Below, piece after piece: positions 1 to 6,543 of a DNA stretch of 6,678 nucleotides; the stretch's first letter is position 1, and the number at the start of each line of letters is the position of its first letter. This DNA comes from Tenericutes bacterium 4572_104. GTDB taxonomy: Bacteria > Bacillota_I > Bacilli_A > Izemoplasmatales > UBA5603. The stretch lies in NCBI GenBank assembly GCA_002084435.1, contig NBLG01000027.1, positions 1 through 6,678 on the forward strand, in the 5' to 3' direction. The position numbers and the translations under genes were made by a program. The notes below the pieces were generated by a model. The model was not told the origin of the DNA and searched no databases. It saw only the letters and a list, made by a program, of their open reading frames with translations.

Positions 1-1743
1 ATCAGTTAAAGTAATTGGACCTGTATAAAGATTAAATTCGCCAACACTACCGTGATTAATTGCGACGTAGATATCTTCGCTAGTAGAATTGACTGTAATT
101 TCTGTTTTTATTAGATAATTTTCTCTAATTTTATCATTACTTATTTCAATAGTTGGAATATCAGGATTTAAATATTGAATTGGGACATTATATGAAGAAA
201 CAGAGCTCTCAACCCCAAAATCATCTACAGTTTTCATATAGACAATATGCGCTCCAGAGCCAGTTATATTGATAGGTGAAATGTAAAGTGTCCAATCAGA
301 ATCATCTAATTGATAATATATAGTATCACTTGAAGAAAGTGTCATTAAAACATCACTGATATAAATATCATCACTCATCTCGCCATCTACAGTAACTGTA
401 ATAAATGGTATATTAGCTTCATAAATATTTGTTGGAGTCTCGGTCCAATAATTATCGACAACATATTGCATATGAGAATCATCCAAGTATCCAAGGCGGT
501 ACATTACCTCTCCTTTAATTTCAGGATGTTGCAAGTCATATTTTAGTTGATCAGCTATTTCAGTTCCTTCCCAATTATATATAGCAGCTGAAGAAACAGC
601 GTGTCCAATATATACATCAACACCTGTTCCTCTTGAAATATTAACCCACCAATCAACTACATCAGCGTACGGTGCAGTGGAATGCGTGAAAGGAAAATAA
701 ACTTGAGGACAAATATAATCAAGCCAACCTTCTAGAACCCATTTCTTACTATCAGCGTATTGATCAAGATATGAGGATGTGTTATAAGGACTAGTGTTAC
801 TTCCACCATCTAAAGTTCTAGAATACCCTTCAATACCACTTCCCCAAATACCGAATGGACTAATACCAAATTTAACAGAATTTCCAGATAATTCATTATA
901 AGCATCTATATCTTCTTTAACACCACGAACAACATCATTGACATTTTCTCTGCGCCAATCTTCTATAGTTTGTCCTGGTAATTTATATAAATCATAGGTT
1001 GCGTTATCACTTGAAATTCCACTATATGGATAAAAGTAATCATCAAAATGAATACCGTCGACATCATAATTATTTATCAATTCTTTTACTACATTGCGAA
1101 TATATTCTTTAACTTCTGGTTCTCCTGGATTTAAAATTAAAGGAGTTCTATCATGTGAATCAATATCACCTTCAATGACTAAATTAGGGTTTTGTTTTGC
1201 AAAATTATTAGAAGCCAAAGTAGCTAAATAAGTTGTTTTTGAACTCGTTGTGTTAGCTACTCTATAAGGATTCATCCAAGCATGAAACTCAATGCCATTC
1301 GCATGACATTCATCTATCATCCAAGCTAAAACATCCCATCCAGGATTCGAACCTTCACTTCCCATTAGGTAACGACTCCAAGGTGCGTAGTCACTTTCAT
1401 AAAAAGCATCGTTTAAAGGGCGAACTTGGAAAAGCATCGCATTCATATGATTAGCTTTTAATTCATCTATTAAACTAATAAAAGCCGCTTTATATTGAGT
1501 TTCACTAGTATATTTTGCAATATCCAAATTATAGACTGTAGCTACCCAAGCACCTCTAAATTCTGTATCATGCTCATCATAAGAATCAGGAATCATTACT
1601 TTTTCAGAAGATGAATAATGATAAACATAACTTCCATCTCTTACAAGAGGTACAAGCGATGTATACCCATTTACATTATTTAATAATAATCCACTTAAAA
1701 TAATCAAAAAAGCGATTAATATATATAATTTAATTTTCTTCAT
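1..1743 (-). CDS. Secreted GHL10-type glycoside hydrolase with C-terminal beta-sandwich modules (3' end beyond window)
   Basis: The frame is open for 581 codons from an ATG at 1743 to the window edge, so the C-terminus is missing. Residues 1-26 look like a signal peptide or N-terminal anchor: Lys-rich start, hydrophobic stretch at about 7-21, then NNVNG before YTSL; there is no lipobox Cys. Residues about 60-430 match the GHL10 (PF02638, YngK-like) TIM-barrel hydrolases: RGAWVATV (63-70), FQVRPLNDAFY (105-115), FHAWMNPYR (153-161), GIHFDDYFYPYSG (230-242, with the likely acidic active-site pair D234/D235), FGISPFGIW (292-300), CPQVYF (345-350) and YIGHA (378-382). From about 443 come beta-rich repeats resembling chitobiase C-terminal/FN3-like modules, the second cut by the edge. 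A GGGAG ribosome site (1753-1757, 9-nt spacing) supports the start. The stop of the upstream gene is 2 nt before the ATG. The protein probably degrades wall glycan outside the cell; its exact bond specificity is not visible. Confidence 0.88.
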   Translation of the reverse strand, partial: MKKIKLYILIAFLIILSGLLLNNVNGYTSLVPLVRDGSYVYHYSSSEKVMIPDSYDEHDTEFRGAWVATVYNLDIAKYTSETQYKAAFISLIDELKANHMNAMLFQVRPLNDAFYESDYAPWSRYLMGSEGSNPGWDVLAWMIDECHANGIEFHAWMNPYRVANTTSSKTTYLATLASNNFAKQNPNLVIEGDIDSHDRTPLILNPGEPEVKEYIRNVVKELINNYDVDGIHFDDYFYPYSGISSDNATYDLYKLPGQTIEDWRRENVNDVVRGVKEDIDAYNELSGNSVKFGISPFGIWGSGIEGYSRTLDGGSNTSPYNTSSYLDQYADSKKWVLEGWLDYICPQVYFPFTHSTAPYADVVDWWVNISRGTGVDVYIGHAVSSAAIYNWEGTEIADQLKYDLQHPEIKGEVMYRLGYLDDSHMQYVVDNYWTETPTNIYEANIPFITVTVDGEMSDDIYISDVLMTLSSSDTIYYQLDDSDWTLYISPINITGSGAHIVYMKTVDDFGVESSVSSYNVPIQYLNPDIPTIEISNDKIRENYLIKTEITVNSTSEDIYVAINHGSVGEFNLYTGPITLTD

Positions 1744-1745
1744 AT

Positions 1746-2948
1746 CTAATTTCTCCCATTAAGTAATTTTTTTAATTCACACATTCCAGGATAAGCCTCT
1801 AATTTTTCAATAAAATTCTTATAAGTAAAAAATATATTGCCCTTGACTACGTCAAATTGATTAGCGTATTTTACTTGATTAACAATTTCATATTTATTTA
1901 AAAACCCACCATCTTTACCGAGTCTATAAGCTCCATGTCCTATATAAAGTTTAACAGATGTATCCTTACATACTTCTACCCAAAAATCACAGATATCCGC
2001 AAATGGAGCTATTCTATGTTCAAAGTCCCAATAAATCTGAGGAACGATATAATCTATATATCCTTCCTTAACCCATTTAACTGAATCAGCGTATAAACTA
2101 TTATAACTTTCAGTACATGCAGGATCAGTATTAGATCCGAATTCAAAAGTTTTTTTGTTCTTCCAAATTCCAAAAGGACTAATTCCAAATTCTATTGAAG
2201 GATTAACTTCTTTTAATGCTTCATGAATATCTCTAATCAATATATTGACGTTTTCTCTTCTAAAATCGTCAATATTTAAAGATTGTTTTTTAAATTGTTC
2301 AGAATCATCTCTATTTAAATCTAATCCACTATAAGGATAAAAATAATCATCAAAATGTATACCTGCAACCTCATAGTTTTCAACAATTTCTTTCATAGAT
2401 TCAATTATAAACTGTCTAACTTCTTTAATAGCTGGATTTAAGATTAGTTTTCCTTTAGTATCTAAAACAATATATTCAGGATGACGCTTTGCAAAGTTTA
2501 AATCATCACAGGTTTTTAGATATTCTTCGATAGATAAATTACTATCAGCACTAATTCTATAAGGATTACACCAAGCATGAATTTCAATATTACGCTTTTT
2601 AGCTTCAGAGATTATCCATTTAAAAACATCAAATGGAGGTTTTTTTCCTTCTTTTCCTGTTAAATACCTACTATAGGGATTTAACTTAGAACTATAAAAG
2701 GCATCATTTGTAGTCCTTACTTGAAAAAAGATAGTATTAATATTAAAAGACTTAGCTGTATCTAACATTTCAATTACTTTAATGCGATAATTATCAATGT
2801 CTTCAGTAGTAGGTAAATCAATATTATTTACATTCGATACCCACATTCCCCTAATAGGTTTTTCATTATAAATATTAGGTATTTTAACTTGTTTTTTTGT
2901 ATTAAAATAAAAAACAGGTTCTTTTGTTTGATATTTATATAATTTCAT
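1746..2948 (-). CDS. Cytoplasmic GHL10-type glycoside hydrolase
   Basis: This is a 400-residue single-domain protein, homologous over nearly its whole length to the secreted enzyme encoded just downstream. Shared blocks are RGMWVSNV (33-40), FQVRTTNDAFY (75-85), IHAWCNPYR (123-131), GIHFDDYFYPYSG (196-208, identical in both proteins), FGISPFGIW (254-262), VPQIYW (302-307) and YIGHG (335-339). D200/D201 are candidate active-site acids by analogy with other GHL10 members. The N-terminus (MKLYKYQTKE) is hydrophilic and homology to the paralogue starts by about residue 12, so there is no export signal and the enzyme should act in the cytoplasm. It also lacks the C-terminal beta modules. The ATG shares its A with the TAA stop of the GH4 gene (TAATG), and AAGGAG at 2954-2959 gives 5-nt spacing, so the start is secure. 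It may trim imported muropeptide or glycan fragments; the substrate is inferred from neighbours only. Confidence 0.88.
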   Translation of the reverse strand: MKLYKYQTKEPVFYFNTKKQVKIPNIYNEKPIRGMWVSNVNNIDLPTTEDIDNYRIKVIEMLDTAKSFNINTIFFQVRTTNDAFYSSKLNPYSRYLTGKEGKKPPFDVFKWIISEAKKRNIEIHAWCNPYRISADSNLSIEEYLKTCDDLNFAKRHPEYIVLDTKGKLILNPAIKEVRQFIIESMKEIVENYEVAGIHFDDYFYPYSGLDLNRDDSEQFKKQSLNIDDFRRENVNILIRDIHEALKEVNPSIEFGISPFGIWKNKKTFEFGSNTDPACTESYNSLYADSVKWVKEGYIDYIVPQIYWDFEHRIAPFADICDFWVEVCKDTSVKLYIGHGAYRLGKDGGFLNKYEIVNQVKYANQFDVVKGNIFFTYKNFIEKLEAYPGMCELKKLLNGRN

Positions 2949-4264
2949 TAAGACTCCTTAAAATAATAATCTAAATACTTTCTATGTGCTTTTACCAATT
3001 CATCAAAAGTTAAAGATGCTTTTTTAATTGATGTGGTAAAAGGATTTATCTGCAATGCTAACTTGGCTTTTTCAAGATTTCTTTCATAAATTGCATCCAC
3101 TAATAACTGTTCAAAGGCTTTTACATTTTGTAATGAGCCTTTAATTGTATCTGGTAATTTACCAATAAACACAGGAATTGGCCCATGTGCTGTAATTCTT
3201 GAAGTTATCTCTACTGCACAACCATCTGGAAGGTCGGTAATATGTCCATTATTTATTGTGTTAACTGCGTGGTATTCTTTTTTATCATTATAAATAGAAC
3301 TAATTATACTACAAGCAACGTCACTATAATAAGCTCCGCCTCTTTCTTCTAGTTCTTTTGGTTTTTCTTTTAAATTAATATCTTTATATTTTTCAAAAAG
3401 ACTTTTTTCTATTTCCTTAACATGTTCGGCTCTAGTTGAACCTTCTTTATATTGAGCCATAAATTTAGTAAACATCTCTTCATAATAGTAATAATATTTA
3501 TGATATGGACTTGGATAAACTCCTAGTTGTTTAATGAATTTAGGATCCCAAGCTAAAGCATCAATGTTTTTCATTGTTGTTCTATCGCTTTCCATCTTAT
3601 TTAGTATTTCAGGTAATCTATCTTTGTTTTGATGAAAAACATTTAAAACATAAGACATATGATTAACTCCTGCAAAATAAGGAATTAAATCTTTTGGTTT
3701 TACTTTCAATACTTCCGCAAAATGATTTGTAAGGTTAATTGGAACATTACAAACTCCGATAAACTTTTCAAATTCAGCGTAGCGAAAAACTGCTTCACTG
3801 ACTACACCTGAAGGATTAGTAAAATTAATTAACCAAGCATTAGGGCATAATCTTTTCATATCTTTAATAATATCAAAGATTACTGGAACAGTTCTTAAAG
3901 CCTTAAATAAACCTCCAGCTCCAATAGTTTCTTGTCCTATCATACCATATTTTGCGGGAATTCTTTCATCTAACACTCTAGCATCCATCTGTCCTACTCT
4001 AAATTGCGTAGTAACGAAATCTGCGTTTTTCAAAGCTTCTTGACGGTCTAGTGTTAAATATATTTTCATAGGTACATTTGCTTTTTCGACCATGCGTTTA
4101 GCTAAAGCTCCGACTATTTCTAATTTTTCTTTACCTTCTAAAATATCGACTAACCAAAGCTCGGCTATTGGTAATTCATTATAGCGTTTAATAAAACCTT
4201 CAATTAGTTCAGGGGTATAACTACTTCCTCCACCAATCGTTACGATTTTTAAGCCTTTACTCAT
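2948..4264 (-). CDS. Family 4 glycoside hydrolase, 6-phospho-beta-glycosidase type (NAD+ and metal dependent)
   Basis: GH4 enzymes (LicH, CelF/ChbF, BglT) hydrolyse phosphorylated disaccharides in the cytoplasm by NAD+-dependent oxidation at C3 and elimination, with a divalent metal. The 438 residues fit the usual length. Seen here: the N-terminal Rossmann loop GGGSSYTPEL (11-20) with the acidic VD at 39-40; FRVG (88-91); DERIPAKYGMIGQET (99-112); NFTNPSG (147-153); CNVP (172-175), the Cys-Asn form typical of phospho-beta-glucosidases rather than the CHE form of alpha-glucosidases; and GVNH (199-202). C172 and H202 are the expected metal ligands, and Y254 in the PSPYHKYYY block is the probable catalytic Tyr. 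The start overlaps the kinase stop by 4 nt (ATGA) and GGAGG at 4271-4275 lies 6 nt upstream. With AnmK and a GlcNAc-type kinase upstream, a 6-phospho-GlcNAc glycoside is a plausible substrate, but a cellobiose-type phosphate cannot be excluded. Confidence 0.9.
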   Translation of the reverse strand: MSKGLKIVTIGGGSSYTPELIEGFIKRYNELPIAELWLVDILEGKEKLEIVGALAKRMVEKANVPMKIYLTLDRQEALKNADFVTTQFRVGQMDARVLDERIPAKYGMIGQETIGAGGLFKALRTVPVIFDIIKDMKRLCPNAWLINFTNPSGVVSEAVFRYAEFEKFIGVCNVPINLTNHFAEVLKVKPKDLIPYFAGVNHMSYVLNVFHQNKDRLPEILNKMESDRTTMKNIDALAWDPKFIKQLGVYPSPYHKYYYYYEEMFTKFMAQYKEGSTRAEHVKEIEKSLFEKYKDINLKEKPKELEERGGAYYSDVACSIISSIYNDKKEYHAVNTINNGHITDLPDGCAVEITSRITAHGPIPVFIGKLPDTIKGSLQNVKAFEQLLVDAIYERNLEKAKLALQINPFTTSIKKASLTFDELVKAHRKYLDYYFKES

Positions 4265-5241
4265 AGTTTCCCTCCACTTTTTAATAAATTATTTTCTATC
4301 TCTTGACTTTGCTTAATACCTAGTCTATCTAAAGCTAACAAGTAAGCACCTATTACAGGGTTAAATTTTGGTTTTATAATATAAGCTTCTTTAACTTCTT
4401 CTTTTAAAACTTCTTCAAATGTATTTATAAAAACCGAACAATTACTTTGAAAAACTCTTCCCCCAATTACTACAGGAACTTTTTCTTTTTCCATTTCTAA
4501 TTGTTTAATAACACCTGTTGTTTGTTTAGCCAAATTTGACGCAATATCTTTTAATATCATAATCGATACTTCATCATTTTCTTTAGCCGAGTTTATCACA
4601 AGCCCAGTTATTTTTCCAAAGGTTTTTTTATCTATAGTACGTTTAGGATAAAATAAAGGTATTACTTCTTCCATGTTTTTAACTTGGAATAATTTTGGTA
4701 TTTTTATTCTTAAAACAGTATCTTTATAAGTTAATTCGCTAGCTCTAAAAGCATAGTGCAAAGCTTCTCTTGCGATATCTAATCCCCCACCATATGTACC
4801 CAAGATATAACTTAAAGATCTAAGTATAGCTTCTTTGCCATCTTTATTAATTGCCGCAGAATTGGTTCCCGTTCCACAAATACAAACCGCTCCATAAGGT
4901 GTGACTAGTCCGCTTCTTAATATTATCCAAGCATCATTTTTAATAAAAAAATATATTTCCTTAAAAATGTTTTGACATAATTTATTGAGATGTTTATAAT
5001 CCTCTTCTAAATCCGCTCCGCTAAGTCCTAAACTTATATATAAAATATCAGTGTCATTTAAATTTAGAGTGTTTTTTGCTTCTTTAAATAGTCCTTCAAT
5101 TATTCTTTTAAATTCTAAATCTCCAGAACTAGAAACATTACATCCACTCGTTGTTTTATCAAAGTGAATATTTCCTAATAAATCAATTACATTTAGACGA
5201 GTTTTAGTTCCTCCACCATCATAGGCAAAAATATATTTCAT
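4261..5241 (-). CDS. BadF/BadG/BcrA/BcrD-family ATPase, probable N-acetylhexosamine (GlcNAc/MurNAc) kinase
   Basis: This 326-residue ASKHA-fold kinase (PF01869) has the family marks: phosphate-1 loop DGGGTKT (8-14), TSGCNVS (31-37) for sugar contact, NDA (102-104) with D103 as likely catalytic base, phosphate-2/sugar motif CGTGTNS (122-128), GGR (260-262) in the second ATP site, and NPVIGAYLLA (294-303) near the C-terminus. Known members of this group phosphorylate GlcNAc (NAGK) or both GlcNAc and MurNAc at O6 (MurK of Clostridium). The usual GDEGS block is replaced by LGTYGGGLD (147-155), so sugar preference may differ from standard NAGK. It sits 4 nt after anmK with an AGGTGA ribosome site that overlaps the anmK stop, and its own TGA overlaps the GH4 start. 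It would make a 6-phospho amino sugar, either a monosaccharide or the non-reducing end of a disaccharide for GH4. A glucose-type kinase is less likely given AnmK next door. Confidence 0.87.
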   Translation of the reverse strand: MKYIFAYDGGGTKTRLNVIDLLGNIHFDKTTSGCNVSSSGDLEFKRIIEGLFKEAKNTLNLNDTDILYISLGLSGADLEEDYKHLNKLCQNIFKEIYFFIKNDAWIILRSGLVTPYGAVCICGTGTNSAAINKDGKEAILRSLSYILGTYGGGLDIAREALHYAFRASELTYKDTVLRIKIPKLFQVKNMEEVIPLFYPKRTIDKKTFGKITGLVINSAKENDEVSIMILKDIASNLAKQTTGVIKQLEMEKEKVPVVIGGRVFQSNCSVFINTFEEVLKEEVKEAYIIKPKFNPVIGAYLLALDRLGIKQSQEIENNLLKSGGKL

Positions 5242-5245
5242 CTCT

Positions 5246-5251
5246 TCACCT
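5246..5251 (-). promoter_or_regulatory. Ribosome binding site of the BadF kinase overlapping the anmK stop codon
   Basis: Minus-strand AGGTGA at 5246-5251 contains the TGA stop of anmK and lies 4 nt before the kinase ATG. Ribosomes ending anmK would sit directly on the start region of the kinase, so the two are probably translationally coupled and made in a fixed ratio. It also supports the chosen kinase start at 5241. Confidence 0.65.
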
Positions 5252-6400
5252 TTTTCTTAAAACAGGACTAATTTGTCCTAATATTGCAAAACCTTTAGCA
5301 CCTGTAGCATTTGGTACATTAGAAGGATTATTATTCAAGGTTTCATTACCTATAATAAGGAAACATAAAGCTTCTAAGTAATCACTTGAATATCCTAAGT
5401 CTTCCACTAATGAAACTTCTATGCCTTTAAGATAGAATTTAATTAATTCGACCAAAGTATTATTTTTACTTCCACCACCTGTTAATACAACTTCATCAAT
5501 TTGATATTTTTTACAAACAAAATCGCGGTAAGATTTGACAATACTAAAAGCAGTAACATGTGTTAAAGTTGTGATTATATCTGCGTCTTTAAAATCACTG
5601 TATTTTTCAAGTAATTTATCTGTATATTGATCTCCAAACAATTCTCTTCCAGTTGTTTTTGGAGGTGATTTATGAAAATATGAGTTTTTTAGAATATCTT
5701 TAAACATTGGTATTATTAAAGCTCCTTTTGCGGAAATTAACCCATCTTTATCATATTCTTTATTAAATAATTTTTTCATCGCCCGGTTCATCATCATATT
5801 ACCAGGACCATTATCAAAAGAAATTATATCTTTAATTTTACCGTTTTTTGGCAAAACAGTAACGTTACTAATACCACCTATATTTTGAATAGCTCTCGTT
5901 TTTTTATTATTAGATAATAAAATATAATGAGGGTAGGTTACAAGGGGTGCCCCTTGTCCTCCTAAAGCCATATCAGCTGTCCTAAAATTAGATATAACAG
6001 GTACTCCTATTAAATTAGCTAGTGCAGATCCGTCCCCTAATTGTAAAGTTGAAGCCACATAATCTCTTTCAGGAAAAGGTATATGATAAATCGTTTGCCC
6101 ATGAGAAACTATATAATCTATTTCTTCAAGGTTTATTTTATATATTTCACAGAAATTCAAAATACACTCGCTAAAAGCTTTTGCAATTTCAAAATTTAAA
6201 CTGCATAAGAGTTTAGAAGTGCTCGTTTCGTTTGAAATAGCTATTTGAATTCTTTCTTTAAGCCTTTTTTCAAACATATAAGTTTTACTAAAAATAACTT
6301 CTACTTTAGTCTTGAGTCCTGCCTCTTCAATTTCGCCTAATAAAATATCTATTCCATCGAGAGAGGTTCCGCTCATAATACTTATAATCTTTTTTTTCAT
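5246..6400 (-). CDS. anmK: Anhydro-N-acetylmuramic acid kinase
   Basis: AnmK uses ATP and water to open and phosphorylate 1,6-anhydroMurNAc, giving MurNAc-6-phosphate in the cytoplasm during peptidoglycan recycling. The 384 residues compare with about 370 in E. coli. Motifs seen: MSGTSLDGID (9-18) for phosphate binding, SHGQTIYHIP (99-108), LQLGDGSALA (119-128), VISNFRTADMALGGQGAPLV (135-154), QNIGGISN (172-179), FDNGPGN (195-201) containing D196, the equivalent of the catalytic Asp, TTGRELFG (249-256), THVTAFSI (280-287) and LTGGGSKN (306-313). The family more often shows Thr where N197 stands; the catalytic Asp and Gly residues are intact. The C-terminal NATGAKGFAILGQI also matches the family. 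It is the first gene after the promoter; AAGG at 6408-6411 lies 7 nt before the ATG. A run of eight A follows the start codon. The substrate implies lytic transglycosylase products, made by the cell itself or by other bacteria. Confidence 0.97.
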   Translation of the reverse strand: MKKKIISIMSGTSLDGIDILLGEIEEAGLKTKVEVIFSKTYMFEKRLKERIQIAISNETSTSKLLCSLNFEIAKAFSECILNFCEIYKINLEEIDYIVSHGQTIYHIPFPERDYVASTLQLGDGSALANLIGVPVISNFRTADMALGGQGAPLVTYPHYILLSNNKKTRAIQNIGGISNVTVLPKNGKIKDIISFDNGPGNMMMNRAMKKLFNKEYDKDGLISAKGALIIPMFKDILKNSYFHKSPPKTTGRELFGDQYTDKLLEKYSDFKDADIITTLTHVTAFSIVKSYRDFVCKKYQIDEVVLTGGGSKNNTLVELIKFYLKGIEVSLVEDLGYSSDYLEALCFLIIGNETLNNNPSNVPNATGAKGFAILGQISPVLRKR

Positions 6401-6417
6401 ATGCTTACCTTATACCT

Positions 6418-6430
6418 TCATTATAAATGA
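6418..6430. promoter_or_regulatory. Second small palindrome over the -10 box
   Basis: TCATT (6418-6422) and AATGA (6426-6430) form a perfect 5+3+5 inverted repeat that covers the -10 box and shares 3 bp with the larger palindrome. It could be a half-strength second binding site or simply a product of AT-rich sequence. The small arm length makes chance likely. Confidence 0.3.
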
Positions 6431-6447
6431 TAATTTATAATTATCAA
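6420..6447 (-). promoter_or_regulatory. Predicted sigma-A type promoter of the anmK operon
   Basis: On the minus strand a -35 box TTGATA (6442-6447, five of six consensus bases) is followed after 16 bp by a perfect -10 box TATAAT (6420-6425). Transcription should start near 6413, giving a leader of only about 13 nt with the AAGG ribosome site almost at the 5' end. No other promoter of this quality was seen upstream of the downstream genes, in keeping with one transcript for anmK through the secreted hydrolase. Confidence 0.75.
6428..6446. promoter_or_regulatory. Palindromic operator candidate within the anmK promoter
   Basis: TGATAATT (6428-6435) and AATTATCA (6439-6446) are exact reverse complements around a 3-bp centre, a perfect 19-bp palindrome. 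It fills the spacer and overlaps the -35 box, so a bound dimer would block RNA polymerase. Its form (about 17-19 bp, TG...CA ends, AT-rich middle) resembles operators of RpiR-family proteins such as HexR. The obvious candidate regulator is encoded next door at 6544-6678. The pairing is inferred. Confidence 0.6.
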
Positions 6448-6483
6448 TGATGACACTTGTTTTAGGTTGTTTTTTTCAAAAAC

Positions 6484-6516
6484 AAAAAAAACAACTATAT
6501 AGAAGTTGTTTTTTTT
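6484..6516 (-). terminator. Rho-independent terminator after the RpiR-family gene
   Basis: A perfect 13-bp inverted repeat (6484-6496 with 6504-6516) has a 7-nt loop. The inner stem is AACAACT/AGTTGTT and the outer stem is pure A:T, so each strand gives a hairpin ending in eight T. It starts 27 nt after the regulator stop and precedes the anmK promoter, separating the two transcription units. The symmetry means it could stop transcription in either direction. The stem has only two G:C pairs, so termination may be partial. Confidence 0.7.
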
Positions 6517-6543
6517 ATCTGTTTATTTATATAAAAACAATAA

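Noticed and set aside
1..2948. The two GHL10 genes as one gene broken by a frameshift or stop
   Set aside because: Each has its own start, ribosome site and complete catalytic motif set; they are full paralogues, not halves.
3477..3515. Tyr-rich low-complexity stretch in the GH4 protein (HKYYYYYEE)
   Set aside because: It falls in the conserved GH4 block that carries the catalytic Tyr and multiple Tyr residues are usual there.
4261..5248. TGA stops at the ends of anmK and the BadF kinase, possibly Trp codons in a Mollicute code
   Set aside because: Trp is TGG throughout, no in-frame TGA interrupts any conserved domain, both TGAs sit exactly at gene junctions with a following start, and read-through would add only a few unconserved codons.
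6390..6397. Run of eight A right after the anmK start codon, a possible slippery site
   Set aside because: Lys-rich N-termini encoded by A runs are common in AT-rich genomes, the frame is intact and no alternative product is visible.
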